From: Bacteroidia bacterium | GTDB taxonomy: Bacteria; Bacteroidota; Bacteroidia; UKL13-3 | Direction: 5' to 3' | Assembly: GCA_014376805.1 (NCBI GenBank) | Contig: JACMQU010000047.1 | Coordinates: 1-40,975 of the forward strand | Length of the DNA: 40,975 nt | Shown here: positions 1-8,933 of the stretch, in pieces | Position numbering within the stretch: the stretch's first letter is position 1 | How the letters are laid out: each line of letters starts with the position of its first letter | Notes under the pieces: model-generated | Told to the model about the DNA's origin: nothing | Seen by the model: the letters and a program-made list of their open reading frames with translations, nothing else | Databases searched by the model: none | Position numbers and translations under genes: made by a program

Positions 1-1
1 A

Positions 2-3000
2 TTTTTTATAATGATGGGTTCGTATTTACCAGAAAGTCTTGCAGCAAATAACTATGTTATTTGTAATGGCGATTCTTTGAAAATTGGTTTAGATTCTTTA
101 CCTGCCAGTTTTATTGCGGGAAATCAGAATTTAACTGTAAAATGGAACGGAAATGTATTTCCGGATTACAGGATAAACCGTTTTGTAAAGCCGAATGTAA
201 ACATGAGTTATATTCTTGAATTAACAAAAGGCAGTAATATTTATAAAGATACCTTTAATATAACGGTGCGGCCAAAACCTACCATACCTTCAAGGGCCGG
301 TGATACCACCCTTGTTTTTGGCGACCTGCTGAAACTAGACTTAAATCCACAAAAGTTAGCAGGGGTAAATTACAAATGGGATAAGGGTTACTTAGATAGT
401 GTACTTTTAATTCATCCAACGAGAGATACCGTATGCATGATAACTGTATTAAATGAGTATGGTTGCAGTGTTAATAAAAATATAAATATAAAAGTTAAAT
501 ATCCGATTTATATCACGGTAAATGATACCTTAAAATTTCGCTTTCCCCAGTTATTAAATGGCTATATCAGAATAGGACATTCGGGTTTGGATTCGCTTTT
601 TAGAAAGCATAGGGTAATATCAGTTCAAAAGGTTAAGTATAAGCTTAATCATAATGGCAGGTTAAGCAGGGAGTTCAGGATTGTATTTAATGGCAATGAA
701 GATTCTTTGCTTAGCGCACTTTCTAACTTTGACAGTTTAATTACTTTTAAGCAAATTTCAAAACCCGTTATCATGCACAACCTGGGCTCTCATGCACCCG
801 GTACTTATCCGAATGACTGGGCACTTGGATCAACACCTCCACATGCATTAGCAGCAATGAGAATGCCTGAGGCTTGGGCTGTTACCCATGGAACAACCGG
901 CATGAAAGTTGGTATTGTTGAATTGGGTTCTTATCCAAATATTTATCATGAAGATCTTGCGTTAAAAGTGAGTATTCATACCACCTGTGGCATCCCTTAT
1001 AATCCGGGACAACATGCCACCAGAGTTGCCGGTTGTATTGCCGCGATTACAAATAATGGTATGGGGGTAGCAGGAGCCGGATATAACATAGGTGTAACAG
1101 CTTACAGCGTGCCTTATTCAGTTGGGCCTTTGCAATTTGATGAAGTGCTTTATGCTGCATGGGCAGATGGGATCAGGATTGTATCATTAAGTTTTAGCGG
1201 CGGTGGTAATGATGCTAGAATACAAGAAGTTATTGATAAATATTATGCGCTTGGTGTACTTATTATAGCTTCTGCAGGCAATGGTGATAATGGAATTCGC
1301 AATACTTTAGAATATCCGTCAAGTTATAATCATGTATTATCTGTTTCAGGTGCAGCAACTGCAGATGTTACCCCAGCAATTTTTAATCCTGATATGGCAC
1401 CAGATCCAATTTTTTCTCAGACAAATCCAGATGCGTATCAGGTAAATTTTAACAATATCGTTCACGGGCCAACCGGCCACCAGTATAATGCGGCAGTTGA
1501 TATATGTGCGCCAAGCAGAAAAGTAGCGACAACAGGAGGCAATAACGATTTACTTATATTAAACAACGAATACACAGATGCCTGGGGAACTTCATATTCA
1601 TCGCCTTTGGTGGCAGCAGTTGCTGCTTTACTGGTATCGGTAAATCCATGTTTAGAACCGGGCCAGATAGAAGAAATTATTAAAAGCACTGCAAGACCTA
1701 TTGCAGATAATACATCGGCTAATCCATGGTTTAATAAGTTAGGTGCAGGCTTCATAGATGCGAAAGCTGCAGTTGATAAAGCAGCTAATTACTATGGCAG
1801 TACCGCATTAGTGGTAAATGTTAACCAAACGTTAAATTTAACTCAGGTTACCAGATCTTATGCAAATATTGTTGTTCATGCAGGTGCTGTTTTAGAAATA
1901 ACAGATTGCGAAATTTTCATGTATCCGGGCTCACAGATTCTTGTAAAAAAAGGTGGTCGCTTAATTGTTGTAAGATCCGTGCTTACGATGAACTACAAAC
2001 CGGGACTATGCAATACAACTTCAGACTGGGTAGGTATAGTAATTGAAGGAGACCCTACAAAAAACCAAGGGAGTTTTGCAGATCATGGAATAGCAAATCT
2101 GGTTAAAACAACTATCAAATATGCAAAAACGTGTGTATCGGCAGGTACCAGTGTTGCTGCAGGAGGTGGGGTAATACTGGCCACTGATTGTGACTTTACT
2201 TTCAGGAACTGCGGGATTTATTTTATGCCATACAAATCTCCATCCGGATATAATAATACCAGTGTAATTGACAGATGTAAGTTTACTATTCCATTTAAAT
2301 ATCCCAGTATTCTTTTGCCATTTACAAGTATGACTCAGACAGGGATAAATGTGGGAGGTGTAAAGGGACTTAAAATTAACGGTTGCGATTTTAGAGGAGA
2401 TGATATGAATGGTTTTTTAATGCTGCCGACAACTTATGACAGACAAGCCATAGGAGTTAATAGCTATAACAGTTCATTAACTGTGCAGGATGATAAGGCA
2501 ATCACTTTTCCACCTAAACGACAAACTATCGGAACCTTTAAATGGCTTGATAAAGGTATTTATCACGTTAGCATTTCGGCCAATGATAATATTATTGTGA
2601 ATAATATTCAGTTTAAGACTTGTGGTGCGGGTATAAAGTTAAATGGGGGTTTAATATCTAAAATATACAGAAACAGATTTGACTTATTTATGAATGAATC
2701 TGATCCCTGCTCTTTATATTATAAGCAGGTTGGGATCTCAGCTTATAATAATATCGGTTTGATTATAAGTGAGAATAACACTTTCCAAACAAACAGTTAT
2801 TATCCTAATGGAATTTCCCGTTGTCATCTTGAAAAGAACATGGTAGGTAGTGTAGTTAACAATACCGCTAACCCAGGTAAACTGGCATCCATATATTCTT
2901 ACAACAATTTAAATTTCGGCATGGTCTCAAGTCAGTTTGAAGTGGATAACAGCAATACCGCAGTTCGGTGTAACACCTATTATAAACATTTTGATGCTGT

Positions 3001-4432
3001 TGCCGTTTATGGCATAAATCCTGATTTTGGTGATTGTAATGCAGCCGATAACAGAAAGGACCGATTGAATAACTTTAATAATCCTTATGTGTATGGAGAT
3101 GTATGCAATTTTAATAGTACCGGTAATTCATTTGATTATTTGCTTACCAATTATATAGATGATCCCAATCCACCCACGATTGTCTCTTATATTGTGCCTT
3201 CAATTACTGTTAATTTAATAAGATATTGCCAGTCAGGAGCTATTGGCAAAGTAGATTGTGTTAAAAGAGATGCCCCAACGGAAACAGGTCCAGGAAGTGA
3301 AGTTTTAGGTGACGGTGGAAAATTGCCGGGATTATTTGAACAACTTAAACTAAAAAAGCAATTATTAGCTAATGGTACAAGTAACGCTTTGGAGCAATCT
3401 GTTATATTAGGGAATAGCAGTACCGCAACGGATGTGTATAATTCACTTGTGTTAAAAAGTCCATATTTAAGTGATGCTATTTTAACGGCAGTATTAAATT
3501 ATGGCAGTTATTTAAACAGCACTCAGATAGCCGATATTTTATCGTTAAACTCTGCTTTGTCTGCAATCTTATATCAGGCTGCATTAAACAATTCGCAATT
3601 ACAGAGTGATAACAATGCCATGCAAACGGTAACCGAAGCACAAAGTAATATCAATCAAAGAATGGTATTGGAAAGTGAGATTAATACAGTGAGGAACAAT
3701 TATTATGAAGCAAGAACGGTATATATGGACAGTATGCTTTATCAGCATGTTGAAGACACGATAAACAATACAAATAATTATCACCTTAATAAGCTAATAA
3801 CCTTTTTTGAAAACCAGGTTGACGAAGAAAATAAATACATATTGTTCCCACTTTATTGTAGTACCAATAATATAAGTAAGATAAGTTCTGAAGGTGGTAA
3901 ATTCAGCAATAGTAATACTGAAGAAAAAGCATTTAAAGATGTAGTATTATTTAATTATGATGTATTAAAAGGTTTAGCGGATAGTACTTATCTTGCTAAT
4001 AACCGTAATAGGATTATTGAAATAGCAACCGATACCACACTCTTTGCAAGTCCCTCAGCTAATGGTATCCTCGACATGGTTTATAAAGAAGTTCGTTACC
4101 GTGATCCGTTTAGCCATCCTACATCCGAGATGGGAAAAAGAGCAATGGCGATATATGAGCTAAACAAGGAGACTACTTCTATGTTCACCGTATTTCCAAA
4201 CCCTACAGACGGAAAAATAAACATCACACTTTCTAACTCATTGAATATAGGAAAAGGCACATTGATGAAAATAATTGATATTGAAGGAAATGAAGTTATG
4301 GAAAGCCGTTTTGATAAAGATCATAAAAATAAAGTTGTCTATTTGCAGGCAGTTAGAAACGGGATTTATTTTGTGAAAATAATTTTAACCGATGGACGTA
4401 CTTATAGTGAAAAACTAATATATGTTAAATAA
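2..4432 (+). CDS. Partial large T9SS-exported subtilase-like protein with beta-helix region; catalytic Asp position is Glu
   Basis: The reading frame is open to the window edge and lacks a signal peptide, so the N-terminus is missing; the first in-frame ATG is at 11. Numbering from that ATG: residues about 1-165 look like Ig/PKD-type beta domains. Residues 290-590 form an S8 subtilase fold with His335 in HATRVAG, the oxyanion Asn424 in SAGN, and Ser528 in GTSYSSP. The position of the catalytic Asp (normally D-T/S-G) reads Glu304 in GIVELG. Residues about 600-1000 are Asn/Gly-rich with recurring short strands typical of a right-handed beta-helix. Residues 1085-1390 look helical. The C-terminus (FPNPTDGK, ending in EKLIYVK) is a type A T9SS sorting domain, so surface export is inferred. 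At about 1,470 residues it is far longer than a simple subtilase. The Glu may weaken or abolish proteolysis. Its stop overlaps the next gene by 11 bases. Confidence 0.85.
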   Translation, partial: FFIMMGSYLPESLAANNYVICNGDSLKIGLDSLPASFIAGNQNLTVKWNGNVFPDYRINRFVKPNVNMSYILELTKGSNIYKDTFNITVRPKPTIPSRAGDTTLVFGDLLKLDLNPQKLAGVNYKWDKGYLDSVLLIHPTRDTVCMITVLNEYGCSVNKNINIKVKYPIYITVNDTLKFRFPQLLNGYIRIGHSGLDSLFRKHRVISVQKVKYKLNHNGRLSREFRIVFNGNEDSLLSALSNFDSLITFKQISKPVIMHNLGSHAPGTYPNDWALGSTPPHALAAMRMPEAWAVTHGTTGMKVGIVELGSYPNIYHEDLALKVSIHTTCGIPYNPGQHATRVAGCIAAITNNGMGVAGAGYNIGVTAYSVPYSVGPLQFDEVLYAAWADGIRIVSLSFSGGGNDARIQEVIDKYYALGVLIIASAGNGDNGIRNTLEYPSSYNHVLSVSGAATADVTPAIFNPDMAPDPIFSQTNPDAYQVNFNNIVHGPTGHQYNAAVDICAPSRKVATTGGNNDLLILNNEYTDAWGTSYSSPLVAAVAALLVSVNPCLEPGQIEEIIKSTARPIADNTSANPWFNKLGAGFIDAKAAVDKAANYYGSTALVVNVNQTLNLTQVTRSYANIVVHAGAVLEITDCEIFMYPGSQILVKKGGRLIVVRSVLTMNYKPGLCNTTSDWVGIVIEGDPTKNQGSFADHGIANLVKTTIKYAKTCVSAGTSVAAGGGVILATDCDFTFRNCGIYFMPYKSPSGYNNTSVIDRCKFTIPFKYPSILLPFTSMTQTGINVGGVKGLKINGCDFRGDDMNGFLMLPTTYDRQAIGVNSYNSSLTVQDDKAITFPPKRQTIGTFKWLDKGIYHVSISANDNIIVNNIQFKTCGAGIKLNGGLISKIYRNRFDLFMNESDPCSLYYKQVGISAYNNIGLIISENNTFQTNSYYPNGISRCHLEKNMVGSVVNNTANPGKLASIYSYNNLNFGMVSSQFEVDNSNTAVRCNTYYKHFDAVAVYGINPDFGDCNAADNRKDRLNNFNNPYVYGDVCNFNSTGNSFDYLLTNYIDDPNPPTIVSYIVPSITVNLIRYCQSGAIGKVDCVKRDAPTETGPGSEVLGDGGKLPGLFEQLKLKKQLLANGTSNALEQSVILGNSSTATDVYNSLVLKSPYLSDAILTAVLNYGSYLNSTQIADILSLNSALSAILYQAALNNSQLQSDNNAMQTVTEAQSNINQRMVLESEINTVRNNYYEARTVYMDSMLYQHVEDTINNTNNYHLNKLITFFENQVDEENKYILFPLYCSTNNISKISSEGGKFSNSNTEEKAFKDVVLFNYDVLKGLADSTYLANNRNRIIEIATDTTLFASPSANGILDMVYKEVRYRDPFSHPTSEMGKRAMAIYELNKETTSMFTVFPNPTDGKINITLSNSLNIGKGTLMKIIDIEGNEVMESRFDKDHKNKVVYLQAVRNGIYFVKIILTDGRTYSEKLIYVK

Positions 4433-5933
4433 AAGGAAATATTTTCTGTTTTGTATAATACTGATTATTGTGGCAAAAGAAATTTATGCTCAGGGTAATA
4501 CTTTTAATAAAATGTATAATAACCGACAACAGAATGAAGCTTATTCGGATCCCAAAATAAATTTGTCTGATAGCACCTATCTGGTTTTCGAAGGTTCAAG
4601 CGGAGATGCCTCCAGGTATGATTCTTCTTACTGGACAAATGGAATCCGGTTTCTGAAAATTGACAGGAATGGAAATGTTCTCAATAATGATGCACACCTT
4701 TTTTATCATCCTTATGTCTCTGCCGCAGCTGTAGAAATTACAAACCACGACCAGAAAACCGATAATAGATATGTTCAAATATCTTACATGGGAATTACTC
4801 CATTTCATACACGCGTTTTTGAACATTATATTGGTGCGGTTTCTAGCAATGGAGATAGTTTATGGTTCAATAAATTAATGGTGCAGAGCGATACTAATAT
4901 AATTAACTCAGTAATTAAATATAACAATTATTACTATACATATGGAACTCCAACCCCTTCTGCAGGGCCATTATTTTTTCTTGCTAAATATGATAGTACC
5001 GGGCAGAGATTATTCTATAAAATTTTTGATGATGATGTAGAACCAATGAGAATGGAATTAATAGGTGTAAACAGGTTATTGATGACAGGTTTGCATTCCT
5101 ACTACTATTCCAAGGATGATATATTGGACCGAAAACCCTGGTATATGATTACTGATACAGCAGGAAATGTGTTGTTTGAGAAAAAATACAGAGATCCATT
5201 AAATAATTTGAAGTATATGACGGGTATACATAAAGTAAATAACAATTGCTTTTTAATTGACGGGTACAAACGATTCCGGGTTGGCAATAGTACCATTTTT
5301 TACCTGATGGATACCTTAGGTAAAATTAGCAGTGAGCGAAGTATTCCTCTTGAATATGGAGCTTATAATCTGGTAGTATTAGATGATAATACTTTTGTAG
5401 CTGCCGGTAATGATAAGAAAGACAGCATTACATTTGGCAAAATTATAAAAGCAGATACAGCAGGTAATGTAATCTGGCAGCGGGAATATTACACAAGCTA
5501 TTATAAATCATTGTTTTTTGGTATCGCTAAAGGGTTAAACAATGGCTTTGTAATAACAGGTGTGGGCACTGATACCACGCGAAAGTCTGGCATTGCTGAT
5601 GCCTGGCTAATTGTTACAGATAGCTTAGGATGTGTAACACCTGGTTGCCAATTAACAAATTATGTACAGGAGATTTCTAAACTGAAATTAGACTATCTGC
5701 AGTGTTGGCCTAATCCTGTTGCTGATTTATTAAAGTGCAAACTTCACCCATCCTTAAATGCGTTGGATTGCTCGTTGCTTATTATTGATGGGTGTGGCAA
5801 GGAACTTATAAAAGTAAGTTTGGTTGAAAATAATTTTGATTTAGATGTATCTAACCTTCCTTTCGGATTCTATTTTGTAATGCTGATAAAAAACAACAAA
5901 TTGCTGGCAAGTTCAAAAATTTTAAAGCAATAA
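4422..5933 (+). CDS. T9SS-exported beta-propeller-like protein, function unknown
   Basis: A 503-residue protein with a clear signal peptide (residues 1-24, hydrophobic core FLFCIILIIVA, probable cleavage after YAQ). The body carries recurring strand-turn units of the form D-T/S-A/L-G-(N/K) followed by a hydrophobic strand (DTAGNV twice, DTLGKI, DSLGCV), a pattern seen in beta-propeller-like exported proteins of Bacteroidota. The C-terminus (CWPNPVADLL through SSKILKQ) is a T9SS type A sorting domain. The start ATG lies inside the end of the upstream subtilase gene (11-base overlap), which suggests co-transcription and perhaps translational coupling. No catalytic motif was recognised. The export call is well supported; the propeller fold is inference from the repeats. 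Confidence 0.85.
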   Translation: MLNKRKYFLFCIILIIVAKEIYAQGNTFNKMYNNRQQNEAYSDPKINLSDSTYLVFEGSSGDASRYDSSYWTNGIRFLKIDRNGNVLNNDAHLFYHPYVSAAAVEITNHDQKTDNRYVQISYMGITPFHTRVFEHYIGAVSSNGDSLWFNKLMVQSDTNIINSVIKYNNYYYTYGTPTPSAGPLFFLAKYDSTGQRLFYKIFDDDVEPMRMELIGVNRLLMTGLHSYYYSKDDILDRKPWYMITDTAGNVLFEKKYRDPLNNLKYMTGIHKVNNNCFLIDGYKRFRVGNSTIFYLMDTLGKISSERSIPLEYGAYNLVVLDDNTFVAAGNDKKDSITFGKIIKADTAGNVIWQREYYTSYYKSLFFGIAKGLNNGFVITGVGTDTTRKSGIADAWLIVTDSLGCVTPGCQLTNYVQEISKLKLDYLQCWPNPVADLLKCKLHPSLNALDCSLLIIDGCGKELIKVSLVENNFDLDVSNLPFGFYFVMLIKNNKLLASSKILKQ

Positions 5934-5979
5934 ATATATATCCCTTTAATTTATTATTCTCAAAACATTGCAATTTTAC

Positions 5980-6873
5980 ATGAAACAACTATTTTTTTTA
6001 CTACTTGTTATTACTTTTAACAAAGTATGCTATTCTCAAAAATTTGCGCCTGTTGGTGCAAAATGGCATTACAGTGCCAGTGGCAATGGTACGGCACCTA
6101 CAAGGTCTGAATATTACCTGTACGAATCGCAAATGGATACAACAATTTGGGGACAGACAATGCAGAAAATTTCTATTACCTATTACACATATCATAGGAA
6201 TACAATTTATCTTCCACCTATGTATGTTTTTCAGATAAAAGATACGGTTTATTATTACAACGATATTTACAACTCATTTTTTCCACTTTATATTTTTAAT
6301 GTGGCCAAGGGTGACACGCTTACTTTTCATGCTCCGGTAATTCCATCAGACCCGAAAAATATTACCTGGAAGGTAGTTGTTGATTCTACCACCTCCTTTA
6401 TTGTTGGTTCAGACACGCTGCAAAAAGTATGGAACAGGAGCCTGGGGCCCTGGACCTATGGTGGAAGTTATATTGAGTTAATTGGTTCCCCAAACTTATT
6501 TTTACCTCAATACATTTATGCAATTCCTGAACATGACGGACCTTTAAGATGTTATACTGATAATAAAATTTCTTATAACTTTTCCTCCTTACCTTGCGAA
6601 TACAGGGAAACGGATGGAATAGAGGAAAGCATTAAACCTTATAGTTTTATGGTTTATCCTAACCCGGCCACAAACGAGATAAATATACAACCAAATCTAA
6701 ATATGCCCTATACATATCAGATATTTAATACGGCAGGTCAGATCTTAATGAAGGGTACTTCGGCTTCCGGTTTGTCAACGTTATTCATTAATTTTTTGAG
6801 TGAAGGCATATATAATATTGAAATATCAGCCGGCGATAAAATACAACGAAAGCGTTTCATAGTAAAGAAATAA
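5980..6873 (+). CDS. Small T9SS-exported protein, function unknown
   Basis: The ATG at 5980 is chosen because it gives a standard signal peptide (MKQLFFLLLVITFNKVCYSQ, cleavage likely after YSQ). An in-frame ATG at 5968 would only add four residues. The mature part (about 275 residues) opens with a W-H-Y segment common at the start of secreted Bacteroidota proteins, and is rich in Tyr, Thr and Pro. The C-terminal 75 residues, starting at VYPNPATNEI and ending KRFIVKK, are a T9SS type A sorting domain. It is the third cargo gene in a row on this strand, 46 bases after its neighbour, so a shared transcript is plausible. No enzymatic motif was seen, so no function is offered. Confidence 0.8.
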   Translation: MKQLFFLLLVITFNKVCYSQKFAPVGAKWHYSASGNGTAPTRSEYYLYESQMDTTIWGQTMQKISITYYTYHRNTIYLPPMYVFQIKDTVYYYNDIYNSFFPLYIFNVAKGDTLTFHAPVIPSDPKNITWKVVVDSTTSFIVGSDTLQKVWNRSLGPWTYGGSYIELIGSPNLFLPQYIYAIPEHDGPLRCYTDNKISYNFSSLPCEYRETDGIEESIKPYSFMVYPNPATNEINIQPNLNMPYTYQIFNTAGQILMKGTSASGLSTLFINFLSEGIYNIEISAGDKIQRKRFIVKK

Positions 6874-6899
6874 AGTCTAAGCTGACTATAAATTCCGGT

Positions 6900-6929
6900 T
6901 TTGTCTTGAACAAATATTTTCTATATTTG
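6900..6929 (+). promoter_or_regulatory. Bacteroidota-type promoter for the BI-1 gene
   Basis: TTTG at 6900-6903 and TATATTTG at 6922-6929 are separated by 18 bases, matching the Bacteroidota sigma consensus TTTG / TAnnTTTG. Transcription would start near 6936, leaving a leader of about 35 bases before the ATG at 6971. Confidence 0.6.
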
Positions 6930-6970
6930 ACTCCTGAATTTTTTAACGCTAAAATTTAAACTCTTTACAA

Positions 6971-7663
6971 ATGTTAAACACACAAACAAGCATTCAAACA
7001 GAATCGGGTGTAACAGCAGCTTCATTTATAACCGGAGTTTATTCGTGGATGACTTTGGCTCTTTTGGTAACCGGTATTACCGCATTTGTTACCGCTGCAA
7101 CTCCATCTGTTATAGAAACTATCTTCAGTAGCCGGATCATATTCTGGAGTATTCTTATAGCTGAATTGGGCTTAGTCTGGTATATCAGTTCAAGGATTTT
7201 AACACTTAGCAATGGCATCGCTACTCTTTTATTTTTGCTATATTCATGTTTAAATGGTTTAACCCTTTCTGTTATATTATTAATTTATACATCAAGTTCT
7301 GTTGCGCTAACTTTTTTTGTTACAGCCGGTACTTTTGGTGTAATGAGTGTTGCAGGGTATTTTACAAAAAAAGACTTGAGTAATTTCGGCAGTTTAATGA
7401 TAATGGGTTTGATAGGAATTATTTTTGCATCGTTGGCAAACTTCTTTATGAAAAGTGAAACCTTAAGTTATATCATAACCTATATAGGTGTAATGGTATT
7501 TGTAGGCTTAACGGCTTATGATACCCAGAAAATAAAAAACATGGCCAATGAACTTGAATCAGACCAGGTTCATAAAGCATCTATCCTTGGTGCATTAACC
7601 CTCTATCTCGATTTCATTAACTTATTCCTGTTTTTATTACGGTTACTCGGCGGAAGAAAATAG
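6971..7663 (+). CDS. Bax inhibitor-1 / YccA family membrane protein
   Basis: A 230-residue integral membrane protein with about seven hydrophobic segments, the usual size and topology of the bacterial BI-1/YccA (YetJ-like) family. In characterised bacterial members two aspartates in the last helices form a pH-sensing pair that gates a calcium leak. Both are visible here: Asp184 in the family signature AYDTQKIK and Asp213 in LYLDFINLF. The soluble N-terminus is short (about 20 residues). It has its own promoter upstream and starts a separate unit after the T9SS cargo genes. Family assignment is secure. The actual role in this cell (calcium leak or modulation of membrane proteolysis) is inference from the family. 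Confidence 0.93.
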   Translation: MLNTQTSIQTESGVTAASFITGVYSWMTLALLVTGITAFVTAATPSVIETIFSSRIIFWSILIAELGLVWYISSRILTLSNGIATLLFLLYSCLNGLTLSVILLIYTSSSVALTFFVTAGTFGVMSVAGYFTKKDLSNFGSLMIMGLIGIIFASLANFFMKSETLSYIITYIGVMVFVGLTAYDTQKIKNMANELESDQVHKASILGALTLYLDFINLFLFLLRLLGGRK

Positions 7664-7786
7664 AAAACAAGTAACTATTCTCAACCTAATAACTACCTTT
7701 TTTTCATCCATATGGCAATAGAATTTCTATGTGCCTTCTTCCTCTTACTTTAAACAAATTAGTTAATGGTTACCTGAACTGCTACA

Positions 7787-7821
7787 AACCGGTATGCGTA
7801 AAACTTTTCATACAGCCGGTT
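7787..7821. repeat. Imperfect inverted repeat in the gap before the SPFH gene
   Basis: AACCGGTATG (7787-7796) pairs with CATAC-AG-CCGGTT (7809-7821) around a 12-base loop, leaving only a two-base bulge. No T-run follows on either strand, so it does not look like an intrinsic terminator. It lies in the 294-base non-coding stretch between the BI-1 and SPFH genes, in which I see nothing else. A regulator site or mRNA hairpin is possible. Confidence 0.45.
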
Positions 7822-7957
7822 AAACAAAAAAAAGCAGTTGAAATTATTCAATGAAAGTTAAAAAAAAGTTGTTTTGAGGAATGGTTCAAACTTATAATTG
7901 TTATTTTTTAATTACCGTTCAAAAATTCGAATACCTTTACTGCAAATTTTATTTAAT

Positions 7958-8857
7958 ATGATCTTTATAATTTTTGGAATAGCTGCCTTTGCAGCTGCAA
8001 TGGCAATGAGTAAAAATCCACAGACTTATAAGTTTGCCAATACAGTAAGAATTGCTGGATTTATAATGATTGTGGCAGGTATTTCAAGCTCTTGTTTTAA
8101 ACAAATTGATGCGGGTCATGTGGGAGTTAAAAGCCTGTTCGGTAAAGTGCAGGAAGACGTGCTTGAAAGCGGTTTAAATTTTGTAAACCCTTTGGTTGAT
8201 GTAAAGGAAATAGATACAAAAACACAAAATTATACCATGAGCGGTGTGCATGATGAAGGAGAAAAGGAGGGTGATGATGCCATACGGGTTTTAACAGCCG
8301 ATGGTCTTGAAGTAACTATTGATCTGACGGTTTTATACAGGGTAATTAATAATGAAGCTCCGAAACTTTTAAGAGAGGTTGGTCTTGATTTTAAAGATAA
8401 GATTGTTCGTCCGATTACGCGTACCAAAATACGTGATAATGCTGTTTATTATGATGCAGTTGCTTTATATTCAACAAAACGCGATGAATTTCAAACACGC
8501 ATTTATAACAGTATTGAAGGTGATTTTAAAAAACGTGGTCTGATTCTGGAACAGTTGTTGGTTCGAAACATAACTTTGCCTGCTTCTGTAAAAGCAAGTA
8601 TAGAATCTAAAATTAATGCGGAACAAGAAGCACAGAAAATGCAATTTGTACTGCAAAAAGAAAAGCAGGAAGCTGAACGTAAACGCGTGGAAGCGCAAGG
8701 TATTGCAGATTATCAGCATATTATTTCAAGCGGCTTAGGTGATAAACAATTGCAGTATGAAGCCATTAAAGCAAACCTGGAACTGGCTAAATCTCCAAAT
8801 GCTAAAATAATCATTCTTGGTAAAGGCAATAGTCCATTAATCATTGATAGCAAATAA
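7958..8857 (+). CDS. Prohibitin-family (SPFH/Band 7) membrane protein
   Basis: The ATG at 7958 gives 299 residues and begins directly with a hydrophobic N-terminus (MIFIIFGIAAFAAAMAM). The upstream TTG at 7898 would add 20 unlikely residues, and a promoter-like TACCTTTA lies between them at 7932. After a second hydrophobic stretch comes the SPFH/prohibitin domain, starting near QIDAGHVGVKSLFGKV and running through the typical R-P-I-x-R-T-x-I-R-D segment. A charged coiled coil (INAEQEAQKMQF...KQEAERKRVEAQG) and a short C-terminal segment follow. Prohibitins form large membrane-anchored ring assemblies that organise membrane proteins and associate with AAA proteases such as FtsH. No nfeD-like partner is adjacent, which fits a prohibitin rather than a NfeD-linked flotillin type. 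Confidence 0.92.
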   Translation: MIFIIFGIAAFAAAMAMSKNPQTYKFANTVRIAGFIMIVAGISSSCFKQIDAGHVGVKSLFGKVQEDVLESGLNFVNPLVDVKEIDTKTQNYTMSGVHDEGEKEGDDAIRVLTADGLEVTIDLTVLYRVINNEAPKLLREVGLDFKDKIVRPITRTKIRDNAVYYDAVALYSTKRDEFQTRIYNSIEGDFKKRGLILEQLLVRNITLPASVKASIESKINAEQEAQKMQFVLQKEKQEAERKRVEAQGIADYQHIISSGLGDKQLQYEAIKANLELAKSPNAKIIILGKGNSPLIIDSK

Positions 8858-8933
8858 AATTTACAGCTCATTTTAACAGGCATGCTTTATTTCTGCCTGA
8901 TGCACTTTTACCCGGCTATAAAAAAATTATACA

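Noticed and set aside
7898..7957. TTG start adding 20 residues to the SPFH protein
   Set aside because: The ATG at 7958 opens directly into the hydrophobic anchor, and a promoter-like sequence lies between the two starts.
8877..8899. Inverted repeat CAGGCA...TGCCTG between the SPFH and Ldh genes
   Set aside because: Six base pairs with an 11-base loop and no T-run; too weak to call a terminator or site.
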